Of a stretch of 64,000 bases of DNA, positions 1-8,797 are shown in pieces; position 1 is the stretch's first letter, and each line of letters starts with the position of its first letter. The stretch covers positions 55,623 to 119,622 of the forward strand of contig NZ_JABFAM010000016.1 of assembly GCF_013623775.1 (NCBI RefSeq), written 5' to 3'. Both the position numbers and the translations under genes were made by a program. This DNA comes from Rufibacter sp. XAAS-G3-1 (GTDB lineage: Bacteria; Bacteroidota; Bacteroidia; Cytophagales; Hymenobacteraceae). Below the pieces are notes generated by a model. It ran no database searches, was not told the DNA's origin, and saw only the letters and a program-made list of their open reading frames with translations.

Positions 1-1555
1 AGTAGGCTTGTACTCTGCCTCTGAAAATAGACTGAACGGCTCAAGCATGTCTGCTAGGGATATTCCATCAGACGCTTTCCAATTCTACAACCTTGGACAG
101 GCTGCCGGAGAAATCACGGTTAATCCTGATAATCAGCCCTATAGGCAATACGGCTTGCTGTCCTGGATGGGCCGTGCCATGTACTCCTACGATGACCGCT
201 ATATGATCAGCGCAACCGTACGCTCCGATGGCTCCTCCAGATTGGCTCCGGGATACCAATGGAATACCTATCCTGCCGTATCTGTTGGTTGGAATATCGC
301 CAGAGAAGCCTTCATGGAGAATATCACCGCAGTGGATATGTTGAAACTGCGGGTGGGCTACGGAATAACCTCTAACCAAGGCATTGCTCCCTACTCTACT
401 CTTGGACGTTTGAGTACCAGACCTTACAACTTTGGCCCTGATAATTACGCAACCGGGTACTACCCTACGGAACTGCCTAATCCTAGATTAGGATGGGAGT
501 TTTCTAAAACATGGAACTACGGGTTGGATTTCGCCCTCTTAAACAACCGCCTGTCTGGTACAGTGGAATACTATGTCACCAATACCGAAGACGTACTGCT
601 GAGCCTTACCTTGCCTCCTACAGCAGGTGTGAACAGCTATACGGGAAATATAGGGACAATTCAAAATAAAGGACTGGAGTTCTCGCTTAATGGTCTCATA
701 CTGGACAACCTCAACGGTTGGACTTGGGAAGCCGGTGTTAACCTCTACGGCAACCGCAACAAAATCACCTCGCTTTCTTCGGGAGCACCTGATGATAGAA
801 CTAACTGGTTATTTGTTGGTCAGCCCGTCAATGTGATCTATGATTATGAGAGACTTGGCCTCTGGCAGGAGGAAGACCCGTACAGAAGCATCCTTGAACC
901 AGGTGGAACCGTGGGTATGATCAAAGTGAGATACACGGGAGAGTACAATGCCGATGGTACCCCTGTAAGAGCCATAGGGCCTGATGACCGGCAAGTCCTG
1001 AACGCAAATCCTGATTTCCAGGGCGGTTTCAACACCCGGGTTGGGTTTAAGGGTTTTGACCTGACCATGGTGGGAGCCTTTCAGAGAGGTGGGCTTCTCA
1101 ACAGTACGCTTTACGGAGCACAAGGCTATTTGAACATGTTGAACGGACGTCGTGGAAACGTTGCGGTTGACTACTGGACACCGGAAAACACAGACGCCCG
1201 CTATCCAAATCCGGCCGGCATAAGAAGTGGCGATAACCCTAAATATGCCAGCACCCTGGGTTACTTTGACGCCTCCTACCTGAAGATACGCACCATCACG
1301 CTTGGTTATAACTTCCAAAGTAGCAACTGGTTGCAGAAAGCTGGTGTCAGCAATCTGCGCCTTTACGCTACCACGCAAAACCCATTTGTGATGTTCTCGC
1401 CTTACCACAGAGAATCTGGTATGGACCCTGAAACCAACTCCTACGCAGACCAAAACGTGGCGGTAACAACCGGTACCCCAGCCCGTCTGCTTACTATTGG
1501 CACTAATGCACCTTCTACGCGCAACTACCTGTTTGGTCTCAATATCACATTCTAA
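1..1555 (+). CDS. SusC/RagA-family TonB-dependent outer-membrane receptor, 3' part
   Basis: The gene enters from the left edge. Reading phase begins at base 2 and about 517 C-terminal residues are visible. The sequence is a run of outer-membrane beta-strands with alternating aromatic residues (for example SWMGRAMYSYDDRYMISATVR) and ends in YLFGLNITF, the terminal aromatic typical of barrels inserted by BAM. The carboxypeptidase-like domain, TonB box and plug expected upstream lie outside the window. SusC proteins import oligosaccharides with energy from TonB and pair with the SusD lipoprotein encoded 12 nt downstream. The neighbouring GH43, GH115 and uronate genes suggest xylo-oligosaccharides or glucuronoxylan fragments as substrate; that is inference from context. 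The family call is firm. Confidence 0.95.
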   Translation, partial: VGLYSASENRLNGSSMSARDIPSDAFQFYNLGQAAGEITVNPDNQPYRQYGLLSWMGRAMYSYDDRYMISATVRSDGSSRLAPGYQWNTYPAVSVGWNIAREAFMENITAVDMLKLRVGYGITSNQGIAPYSTLGRLSTRPYNFGPDNYATGYYPTELPNPRLGWEFSKTWNYGLDFALLNNRLSGTVEYYVTNTEDVLLSLTLPPTAGVNSYTGNIGTIQNKGLEFSLNGLILDNLNGWTWEAGVNLYGNRNKITSLSSGAPDDRTNWLFVGQPVNVIYDYERLGLWQEEDPYRSILEPGGTVGMIKVRYTGEYNADGTPVRAIGPDDRQVLNANPDFQGGFNTRVGFKGFDLTMVGAFQRGGLLNSTLYGAQGYLNMLNGRRGNVAVDYWTPENTDARYPNPAGIRSGDNPKYASTLGYFDASYLKIRTITLGYNFQSSNWLQKAGVSNLRLYATTQNPFVMFSPYHRESGMDPETNSYADQNVAVTTGTPARLLTIGTNAPSTRNYLFGLNITF

Positions 1556-1567
1556 TCAAAGAAGAGC

Positions 1568-3517
1568 ATGAAATTCATAAAATATAAAGCTTTTATAGGG
1601 ACAGCGTTGACACTGGCATTGTCCATGTCAGCCTGCGAAAGTGTGCTGGAAGAAGAGCCCCGTTCTACTTATACCCCTGAGTTTTTCAAAACTGAACGAG
1701 GCGTCCAAGGTGGAATAACCTCAATGTACGCCCACCTGCGCTATATCTACGGACAGGCCTACTACTACAACGCCACCCAGACCGGTACCGATGAAGTGAC
1801 CTATGCGCAGAGTGCAGACCAGAACTTTTTGGTAATGGATCTTTCCGGCCGGGGCGAAATCACGCCTCAGGACAGCCGGGCCGATGTCTTGTGGGGAGCC
1901 GCCTTCTCTAACATCAACACTGCCAACGGGGTCATTGAAAATGCCGCCGCAGTAGGAACCATCTCAGATGCACTAATTGCCGAAGCCAGGTTCTTCCGCG
2001 CCTTCGATTACTTTGAGCTGGTAAAAACGTTTGGCGGCGTGCCTTTGGATTTGGGCGCAGGGGAGTTGAAGTTTAACATCAATCCCTCCAGAACCTCTGT
2101 CCGCAATACGGTACCCGAGGTTTATACCAGAGCTATCTTCCCTGATCTGCTAAAAGCGATAGAAGATTTACCGGCAAATCCACGGGTGACCGGGGGCGTA
2201 ACAAAAACTGTGGCGCGTCTTTATCTGTCAAAAGCCTACCTCACGTACGCCTGGTGGTTGGAGAACCCTAAAAATATTCCTACCTACCCAGAAACTCCCC
2301 GTACTGACCCAGATGGCAAAACTGCCCAGTGGTATTACCAGCAGGCATACGACGTGGCCTTGGCAGGCATCAACAATCCAGGACCTTACCGTCTGCAGGG
2401 TACCTACTATGATGTAAACCTGGGATCAAATGACCGCAACAGCGAAACCATGCTGTACGCCGACCATACGGAAACCAGCGAATTCTATAACGCATCTAGC
2501 CTTACCTTTTCCAACGGGGGAGCCCCTGAAAATTTTGCCGGCTGGATGATGACCTGGAACTACACCAACCTTAGAAGCGGAACCAACCCAAACTGGTCTA
2601 GTACGGTTAGTTCTGTGCAACGCGAAGCCTCGCAAGATTTAGGACGTCCCTGGACACGTATGGCTCCCACCATCGGGGTATTCACCAATACCTTTGCCGA
2701 CAAGACAAACGATTCTCGCTACGATGGTACCTTTACAAGCGTTTACCGGGGCAACTGGCCTAAAGCAGGTGTCACGACAGAGGTGTTATACAACGCGAAC
2801 GGTTTGCCCGTTAGGCCGGGTGATGCAATCCTTACGTTCCTGAACGAAGAGCCGGCTACGGCTATCACGTATCCTGCCGGAGCAGGTAGAAGTGGTGTGG
2901 GGGCAGGTGAATTGCCGGGACGGTCAGACTTTGTGATTTCGCCAAGCGGCATCAGCAGAATCGTGTATCCTGGGCTTTGGAAACTTGGCCCTTACCGTAC
3001 AGACAATGGCACCGGCTTAGGTCAGCCAAACGCCGCCAGTACCCGTCCCTTCAACATTGCCAAGTTCTCGGAACTCTACTTTGTAGCCGCTGAGGCAGCC
3101 GTGAAGGGAGCAACCGGAAGCATGAGCGCCAGAGAATTGATCAATGTTATCCGGGCACGTGCCGGTAAGTGGCGCTTTAACAATAACGCGAATGTGGTGA
3201 AAGTGCAAGACAACAGCGCGGCCATGGTGGCGGCCACGCCAGCTACCATAGACATCAACTATATTCTGGCTGAGCGTTCGCGTGAGTTTTATGGCGAAGG
3301 GTACCGCTGGTTTGATTTGGTTCGCACCCAGAAATGGGAGGAGCTCGCTTCTACTTACCAAATTGGAGGAAACAGCTACGGAAACCATACGCCTCAAACG
3401 GTAACACGCAACATTAAACCCTATCATTATCTTCGCCCCATTCCGCAAGGGCAGCTAGATGCGATGGAAATGAGCGCAGCAGAAAAAGCGGCATACCAAA
3501 ACCCTGGCTATTTATAG
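1568..3517 (+). CDS. SusD/RagB-family nutrient-binding outer-membrane lipoprotein
   Basis: This 649-residue protein starts at ATG 1568. A signal peptide ends in the lipobox LSMSAC (Cys23), followed by acidic residues, so it should be a surface-exposed lipoprotein. The N-terminal TPR-type SusD region contains the stretch EARFFRAFDYFELVKTFGGV. The C-terminal RagB/SusD domain ends with the family signature ILAERSREFYGEGYRWFDLV and a closing NPGYL. It binds glycans and acts as a lid on the SusC barrel encoded just upstream, probably in the same transcript. At 649 residues it is longer than many SusD proteins, which usually have 500-600. The putative ligand, xylan-derived oligomers, is inferred from neighbours. 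A strong hairpin with a T-run follows at 3536. Confidence 0.95.
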   Translation: MKFIKYKAFIGTALTLALSMSACESVLEEEPRSTYTPEFFKTERGVQGGITSMYAHLRYIYGQAYYYNATQTGTDEVTYAQSADQNFLVMDLSGRGEITPQDSRADVLWGAAFSNINTANGVIENAAAVGTISDALIAEARFFRAFDYFELVKTFGGVPLDLGAGELKFNINPSRTSVRNTVPEVYTRAIFPDLLKAIEDLPANPRVTGGVTKTVARLYLSKAYLTYAWWLENPKNIPTYPETPRTDPDGKTAQWYYQQAYDVALAGINNPGPYRLQGTYYDVNLGSNDRNSETMLYADHTETSEFYNASSLTFSNGGAPENFAGWMMTWNYTNLRSGTNPNWSSTVSSVQREASQDLGRPWTRMAPTIGVFTNTFADKTNDSRYDGTFTSVYRGNWPKAGVTTEVLYNANGLPVRPGDAILTFLNEEPATAITYPAGAGRSGVGAGELPGRSDFVISPSGISRIVYPGLWKLGPYRTDNGTGLGQPNAASTRPFNIAKFSELYFVAAEAAVKGATGSMSARELINVIRARAGKWRFNNNANVVKVQDNSAAMVAATPATIDINYILAERSREFYGEGYRWFDLVRTQKWEELASTYQIGGNSYGNHTPQTVTRNIKPYHYLRPIPQGQLDAMEMSAAEKAAYQNPGYL

Positions 3518-3535
3518 TCTGATGAATAAGGATTG

Positions 3536-3574
3536 AAAAAATTGGTTGCCCGAATTGGGCAGCCAATTTTTTTT
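3536..3574 (+). terminator. Rho-independent-type terminator after susCD
   Basis: A 16-bp stem with one G-U pair (AAAAAATTGGTTGCCC against GGGCAGCCAATTTTTT) and a 5-nt loop runs into a T-rich tract, 18 nt after the susD stop codon. It probably ends the susCD transcript and separates it from the GH43 gene. Confidence 0.85.
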
Positions 3575-3599
3575 ACCATGGTATCCTATCTCTGACCTT

Positions 3600-3830
3600 C
3601 CGCAGAAAGCGACCTCACCCCAGTCCCTCTCCAACGGAGAGCGGAGCCCCGCTGATGCGTTTTGGGGCTCTTTTGCGGAAAACGGGCCCAAAACGCGAAT
3701 GCCTGCCTGTGAGGTCTCCAAAGCCTCGCCGGTGTAGAACCTACTGGCGCGCGACTCCAGTCTCGTGACAAAGGATGAAGCGGGTCTCCAGACTCGCCGG
3801 GAGTTACCGGCAGGGTTGCGTAACATCAGC
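3600..3830 (-). repeat. Repeat family B, copy 1 (reverse orientation)
   Basis: This is a composite intergenic repeat of about 230 bp made of consecutive hairpins: a GCGAGTCTGG/AGACTCGC-type palindrome, a CACGAGAC...GTCTCGCG palindrome, an ACCTGTGAGGTC...GACCTCACAGGT palindrome, a TTTTGGGGCTGTTTT/AAAACGGGCCCAAAA hairpin, and a CCCTCTCC...GGAGAGGG end. The same order recurs at 19508, 35984 (truncated), 49165, 59125 (reverse) and 63052. Short open frames through it on both strands are judged spurious. No function is known to me. Confidence 0.85.
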
Positions 3831-3907
3831 TATTAAGTTATGTTCTGTCCTCCTGAAAGGAGGACAAAGAAAAAACGTATCATTATTTGTGTCTCTTTAC
3901 TTATTGA

Positions 3908-4111
3908 AGCTGTTTAGAGTTTTACGTCTGTTTTCCTAAAAACGCCCTGAAAACGGCGGTACAAGCGCATGCTTGCGGCAGTATGCCAATAACGGCTTCT
4001 TGTTTTTGGCCTGTTTTCATAAAAGTAGCCTAAAAACCAGAGGCATGACCGGAGGTTTGCCCCAGAGGAATTGCTTTAAATGCCGGTTCATGAAAAACTC
4101 TAAACAGGTTC
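3908..4111 (+). repeat. Repeat family A, copy 1
   Basis: An element of about 204 bp bounded by terminal inverted repeats, GCTGTTTAGAGTTTTA at the left and AAAAACTCTAAACAGG at the right. It carries two internal hairpins of the type CTGTTTTCNTAAAA...GCCTAAAAAC and a GCTTGCGGCAGT segment. Three more copies lie at 12932 and 29190 (inverted) and 27135 (same orientation). Size, ends and internal symmetry resemble a MITE, but no target duplication could be proved by eye. Confidence 0.8.
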
Positions 4112-4254
4112 ATTATTAATTGTTGCTTTGGAGGAAGAGTAAAAAGTGCTGGCCACATATCCTAGTGTAAGGTTTGGTGCTGACCAATTTAGAGACTCCA
4201 GTTTCTACTTTGGCAGGACATTCAGACCCAGTCTTGCAAACCAATTTTATAAAA

Positions 4255-6006
4255 ATGCGCATGAATCAGAAAAGTCTCCTTAAAAAAGCGTTCTTATTAC
4301 TTACCTGTTGCTTTTGCCTTTTCAGTAGGCCCACCTTCGCACAGGACAATCAGAAGTTCCTGAATCCTATTTTGGCAGGTTTTTACCCAGACCCCGCTAT
4401 CTGCCGGGTGGGAGATGACTATTACCTCATTCTCTCTTCCTTCGCCTACTACCCCGGAGTGCCTATTTTCCACAGCAAGGATTTGGTGAACTGGAGCCAG
4501 ATAGGCAACATTCTGGACAGGCCAGAACAACTCAACCTGGATAAGCACCGGATAACCAGAGGCATCTTCGCCCCTACGCTTTCCTACCATGCGGGGGTAT
4601 ACTACATGGTAACCACCCTAATTGACCGAGGCGGGAATTTTGTGGTGACCGCCACCAATCCGGCGGGCCCGTGGTCTAACCCGGTTTGGCTGAAGGATGT
4701 CCATGGCATTGACCCCTCCTTGTTTTTTGACGAGGACGGAAAAGCCTATATCATCTACAACAGCGATGCACCCGATAACAAGCCGCTCTACGATGGGCAC
4801 CGTACCATCAAGATGCAGGAGTTTGACTACAAGAACCTGAAAACCACCAGTGCACCTATCATTCTGGTAAACGGCGGCGTAGACATTTCAAAAAAGCCGG
4901 TCTGGATTGAGGGCCCGCACCTGTACAAAAAAGACGGCTACTACTACCTCATGGCGGCAGAGGGCGGCACCAGCGTGAACCACTCAGAGGTAATCCTCAG
5001 AAGCAAAAAAGTGAACGGCGACTTTGTGCCCAACCCGAACAACCCAATCCTGACGCAGCGTCATTTACCGGCCAACCGCAAGAACCCTATCTCTGCCACC
5101 GGCCACGCCGACCTGGTACAGACGCAGAACGGCGAATGGTGGGCCGTGTTTCTGGCTACCCGCCCTTATGACACCGAAGACCACTACAACATAGGCCGCG
5201 AAACCTTCCTGGCGCCTGTTACCTGGAAAGACGGCTGGCCTATTATCAACCCTGATTTTGAGGAGGTGCAGTATTCCTACCAACGTCCAAAATTGCCCCA
5301 GGGGAAGGCCCCTAAGCTTCCGGTAAACGGAAACTTCACCTATAGAGAAGAATTCAAGGAGAATAAACTACCCATGTACTGGCTGACGCTCCGCACCCCG
5401 CGCTCTGAGTGGTACAGCCTGAGCAAACCATCAGGGAGCCTGACGCTGGAGGTAAGGCCGGAGACGGTTTCCGGTTTAGATAACCCTTCGTTCGTGGCCA
5501 GAAGGCAGCAGCATATCTACGGGAATGCCAGCGCTAAAATGGATTTCAAACCAGCGTCCTCAAACGAGTTCGCCGGGATAGTGGCGTTACAGAGTGAGCA
5601 GCATTACTATGCCCTGGGCAAGACCATTTCCAACGGCAAGGAAGTAGTGCAGCTGCGGAAGTCACAAAAAGCTGCCGAACCGGGTAGTCCGGAAACAACC
5701 GTGCTGGCGGAGGCTCCTTTGAAAAGGAAAGACACGAAAAAGCCGCTCTACCTCAAAGTGGAGTTCAAAGCCGGTCAATACGCTTTCTACTATGGCACAA
5801 AAGAAGGAGACTGGGCGCTGCTACAAGATCATGTGGACGGAACCTTCCTGAGTACGCGCATAGCAGGGGGCTTTGTGGGAGTAACCCTAGGCATGTATGC
5901 CACCTCGCAAGGAAAGCCCTCCACCGGAAAGGCAACGTTTGACTGGTTTCATTACGAAGGCAAAGACCCCATATATGAGACCATCACAACTGCGAAGGCT
6001 AAATAA
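4255..6006 (+). CDS. Glycoside hydrolase family 43 (beta-xylosidase / alpha-L-arabinofuranosidase type)
   Basis: Taking ATG 4255 (ATG 4261 is equally possible, and an upstream TTG at 4174 is unlikely), the protein has 583 residues and a clear Sec signal peptide ending near PTFAQD. The five-bladed propeller catalytic domain spans roughly residues 35-345. The expected acidic triad is visible: Asp46 in NPILAGFYPDPAICR (general base), Asp153 in HGIDPSLFF (pKa modulator), and the Glu near residue 220 in WIEGPHLYKKDGYYYL (general acid). The C-terminal part (about 370-575) looks like the DUF1349/concanavalin-type domain of family 43 xylosidases. It would trim xylose or arabinose from xylan oligomers in the periplasm or at the cell surface. 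The exact substrate cannot be told from sequence. The context of susCD, GH115 and xylAB supports xylan. Confidence 0.9.
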   Translation: MRMNQKSLLKKAFLLLTCCFCLFSRPTFAQDNQKFLNPILAGFYPDPAICRVGDDYYLILSSFAYYPGVPIFHSKDLVNWSQIGNILDRPEQLNLDKHRITRGIFAPTLSYHAGVYYMVTTLIDRGGNFVVTATNPAGPWSNPVWLKDVHGIDPSLFFDEDGKAYIIYNSDAPDNKPLYDGHRTIKMQEFDYKNLKTTSAPIILVNGGVDISKKPVWIEGPHLYKKDGYYYLMAAEGGTSVNHSEVILRSKKVNGDFVPNPNNPILTQRHLPANRKNPISATGHADLVQTQNGEWWAVFLATRPYDTEDHYNIGRETFLAPVTWKDGWPIINPDFEEVQYSYQRPKLPQGKAPKLPVNGNFTYREEFKENKLPMYWLTLRTPRSEWYSLSKPSGSLTLEVRPETVSGLDNPSFVARRQQHIYGNASAKMDFKPASSNEFAGIVALQSEQHYYALGKTISNGKEVVQLRKSQKAAEPGSPETTVLAEAPLKRKDTKKPLYLKVEFKAGQYAFYYGTKEGDWALLQDHVDGTFLSTRIAGGFVGVTLGMYATSQGKPSTGKATFDWFHYEGKDPIYETITTAKAK

Positions 6007-6106
6007 AGGCTATTTAGCGCATTCCGGTAGGCAAGTATGGAATCCAGAGGCTGTACAAATAAGAGGTGCTTTGCTGCTCAAGATTTCTTTAAATCAATTA
6101 TTACCA

Positions 6107-6122
6107 TCAACGTAACCGTTGA
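6107..6122. promoter_or_regulatory. Short inverted repeat upstream of uxuA
   Basis: TCAACG-TAAC-CGTTGA is a perfect 6-bp inverted repeat with a 4-nt spacer, 21 nt before the uxuA start. It could be a regulator site or a small hairpin in the leader. There is no second copy to support it. Confidence 0.25.
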
Positions 6123-6143
6123 CCTTTAAACTATCTAAAAACT

Positions 6144-7313
6144 ATGTCATTACTTCAAAGCTGGAGATGGTACGGGCCCAGTGACCCTGTCACCTTGCAG
6201 GATGTGAAACAAGCCGGTGCCACCGGAATCGTGAGTGCCTTACACCATATTCCGCACGGGGCGGTGTGGCCCCTAGAGGAAATCCAGGAGCGGAAACGCA
6301 TCATTGAGGAAAGCGGGCTTGTGTGGGCAGTGGTGGAAAGCGTGCCGGTACACGAGTCCATCAAAACCCGCGCGGCTGATTGTGAGCAGTATTTGGAAAA
6401 TTACCGCCAATCGCTCCGCAACCTGGCTGCCTGTGGCCTAACCACCATCTGCTACAACTTCATGCCCGTGCTGGACTGGACTAGAACCAACCTGGCCTAT
6501 GAACTGCAAAACGGGGCCAAAGCCCTCTACTTTGACTGGGTAGACCTAGCCGTTTTTGACCTGTTTATCTTAAAAAGAGAAGGAGCCGAGCAGGATTACG
6601 CCAAGGCCGTAGTGCAGCAAGCCAAAGTCCGTTATGCCTCTTACACCCCAGATAAGCTGGAGCAGCTAAGCGAGATCATCCGGATGGGCGTGCCCATGGA
6701 GGGCTTCATTTCGCTGGAACACCTCACGCAGAGCATCGGCATTTACAAAAACATGGGCCATGCCGGACTTCGCGAAAACCTGGCGTATTTCCTGGAGTCT
6801 ATTATGGACGTTTGTGAGGAAAACGGGCTTAAAATGACCATCCACCCAGATGATCCGCCTTATCCCATTCTAGGTTTGCCAAGAATCGCCTCTAACCAAG
6901 AAGACCTGGAGTTCATTCTGAGCAGGGTAGACCGGGCACCCAACGGTATCTGCTTCTGTACCGGTTCATTGGGAGCCGGTGGGCACAACAACCCGGTGGA
7001 GATTCTGAAGTCTGTAGGGCACCGCGTGTACTTCGCGCACTTGCGCAACGTGCTGAAAGACGAGAACGGCAACTTCTATGAGTCTGACCACCTGGCCGGC
7101 GACGTGGACATGTACGGCGTGATGAAAGAATTGGTAGCCATTAACCGTACCCGGCAAGAGCCTATCCCGTTCAGGCCAGACCACGGGCACCAGATGCTGG
7201 ACGATTTGCACAAAATCACGAATCCCGGCTATTCGGCCATTGGCAGGTTGCGGGGCTTGGCAGAACTGAGAGGTTTGGAAATGGGCATTGAAAGAACCGT
7301 TTACCCTTCATAA
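6144..7313 (+). CDS. uxuA: Mannonate dehydratase
   Basis: This 389-residue protein matches the UxuA family over its whole length, starting MSLLQSWRWYGPSDPVTL with the family segment GATGIVSALHHIPHGAVW. It dehydrates D-mannonate to 2-keto-3-deoxy-D-gluconate (EC 4.2.1.8) in the cytoplasm, a Mn2+/Fe2+-dependent step of glucuronate catabolism. Visible conserved parts include MTIHPDDPPYPILGLPRI and the C-terminal PFRPDHGHQML metal-ligand region. It lies 11 nt upstream of uxaC, and GH115 follows 12 nt after that, so the three are surely one transcript. The intermediate enzyme UxuB (fructuronate reductase) is not in the window and must be elsewhere. Confidence 0.96.
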   Translation: MSLLQSWRWYGPSDPVTLQDVKQAGATGIVSALHHIPHGAVWPLEEIQERKRIIEESGLVWAVVESVPVHESIKTRAADCEQYLENYRQSLRNLAACGLTTICYNFMPVLDWTRTNLAYELQNGAKALYFDWVDLAVFDLFILKREGAEQDYAKAVVQQAKVRYASYTPDKLEQLSEIIRMGVPMEGFISLEHLTQSIGIYKNMGHAGLRENLAYFLESIMDVCEENGLKMTIHPDDPPYPILGLPRIASNQEDLEFILSRVDRAPNGICFCTGSLGAGGHNNPVEILKSVGHRVYFAHLRNVLKDENGNFYESDHLAGDVDMYGVMKELVAINRTRQEPIPFRPDHGHQMLDDLHKITNPGYSAIGRLRGLAELRGLEMGIERTVYPS

Positions 7314-7324
7314 TCAACACGACT

Positions 7325-8785
7325 ATGCCAGAGAGCATCTTATCTTCTTCCCCCGTTGCTTCTCGTAACACCCAACCTTCTGCGGGCCCCTTCCTGCAGG
7401 AGGACTTTTTATTGCCCACCAACGCGGCCCGGCAACTGTACCATGAGTACGCCAAAGGGTTGCCCATCATAGATTACCACTGCCATCTATCGTCGCAGGC
7501 GATGGCGGAGAATAAGAACTACCCCAACCTCACCAGCATCTGGTTGGCCGGAGACCATTACAAATGGCGGGCCTTGCGCACTTTGGGCATTGACGAAAAG
7601 TACATTACCGGGAGCGCCTCAGACGAAGAGAAGTTCCTGAAATGGGCCGGAGCGGTTCCGTACACAGTACGGAACCCGTTATACCACTGGACGCACATGG
7701 AGCTGAAGAACCCGTTTGGGGTGAATGAACTCTTAACGGAGCAAAACGCCCAGGACGTGTACGCGCACTGCAACCAACTGCTGCAAAAACCCGAGTTCAC
7801 TCCGCAGGGACTGCTAACGCACTTCAACGTAGAAATGGTGGGCACCACCGATGACCCTGCGGATGACCTTGCGTTTCACCGGTCTTTAGCCGAAAGTAGC
7901 CTTAAAACGAAAGTGCGGCCTTCGTTCAGGCCAGACAAAGTGTTCAACCTTTCGGGCGGAGATTCTTTCCGGGACTATATTAGGCTGCTGGCCAGCATCA
8001 CTGGTTCTGAAATCTTCAACCTGGATACCCTGTTAGAAGCGCTGGAGAAGCGGGTGAACTATTTCCATGAACACGGCTGCCGCATTGCTGACCATGGGTT
8101 GACCAATATGCCCAACGTCTGGGCGGCCGCGGTGAACCTGGAAGATGCTTTCCTGGGTGTATTGGCCGGGAAAGACCAGGAAGCTGCCCAACACCAGGAG
8201 GCCTTTACCTCTTTTCTGCTACTAGAACTGTGCAAAATGTACTACCACAAAGGGTGGGTGCAGCAATTCCACGTGGGCGCCATCCGGAACAACAACAGCC
8301 GCATGCTTCAGGTGAACGGCCCAGATACCGGCTATGACTCCATTGGGGATTATCCCCAAATTCAGAGAATGGCCGCGTTCTTCAACCAACTGGAGAAAGA
8401 GAATTGCCTCACTAAAACCATCATCTACAACCTGAACCCCGCCGATAACGCGGCCTTTGCTTCCATGATTGGGAATTTCCAAGGTGGCGGCATCAAAGGC
8501 AAAATGCAGTTCGGCTCGGCGTGGTGGTTCCTGGACAACCTGGACGGCATGAAAGAGCAGATGAACGCCCTGTCCAACATGGGCCTTATCAGTTGTTTTG
8601 TGGGCATGCTCACCGATTCTAGAAGTTTCCTTTCCTACTCGCGCCATGAGTACTTCCGGCGCCTGTTGTGCAACCTCATGGGCGAAGACATGGAGCGCGG
8701 CCTGCTGCCCCTGGATTTACCCTGGATTGGCAAAATCGTGCAGGATATCTGCTACTACAACGCCAAAGATTACTTTCCATCTTAA
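7325..8785 (+). CDS. uxaC: Glucuronate (uronate) isomerase
   Basis: The protein has 486 residues, the usual length for UxaC, an amidohydrolase-superfamily isomerase that converts D-glucuronate to D-fructuronate (or galacturonate to tagaturonate; EC 5.3.1.12). The metal-binding start of the barrel is seen in GLPIIDYHCHLSSQAMAENK (HxH near residue 42). Further family landmarks are MVGTTDDPADDL, KMYYHKGWVQQFHVGAIRNN and the C-terminal MLTDSRSFLSYSRHEYFRR. In this operon its substrate should be glucuronate released by the GH115 enzyme encoded immediately downstream. A short N-terminal extension (residues 1-20) rich in Ser/Pro precedes the conserved part, so the true start could lie slightly later. 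Confidence 0.96.
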   Translation: MPESILSSSPVASRNTQPSAGPFLQEDFLLPTNAARQLYHEYAKGLPIIDYHCHLSSQAMAENKNYPNLTSIWLAGDHYKWRALRTLGIDEKYITGSASDEEKFLKWAGAVPYTVRNPLYHWTHMELKNPFGVNELLTEQNAQDVYAHCNQLLQKPEFTPQGLLTHFNVEMVGTTDDPADDLAFHRSLAESSLKTKVRPSFRPDKVFNLSGGDSFRDYIRLLASITGSEIFNLDTLLEALEKRVNYFHEHGCRIADHGLTNMPNVWAAAVNLEDAFLGVLAGKDQEAAQHQEAFTSFLLLELCKMYYHKGWVQQFHVGAIRNNNSRMLQVNGPDTGYDSIGDYPQIQRMAAFFNQLEKENCLTKTIIYNLNPADNAAFASMIGNFQGGGIKGKMQFGSAWWFLDNLDGMKEQMNALSNMGLISCFVGMLTDSRSFLSYSRHEYFRRLLCNLMGEDMERGLLPLDLPWIGKIVQDICYYNAKDYFPS

Positions 8786-8797
8786 TTGAATCCTTTC

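Noticed and set aside
809..1453. 214-residue minus-strand frame inside susC
   Set aside because: Antisense shadow of a clearly conserved barrel protein.
3512..3826. Open frames on both strands in the gap after susD
   Set aside because: They follow repeat family B, and the same frames appear wherever the repeat occurs.
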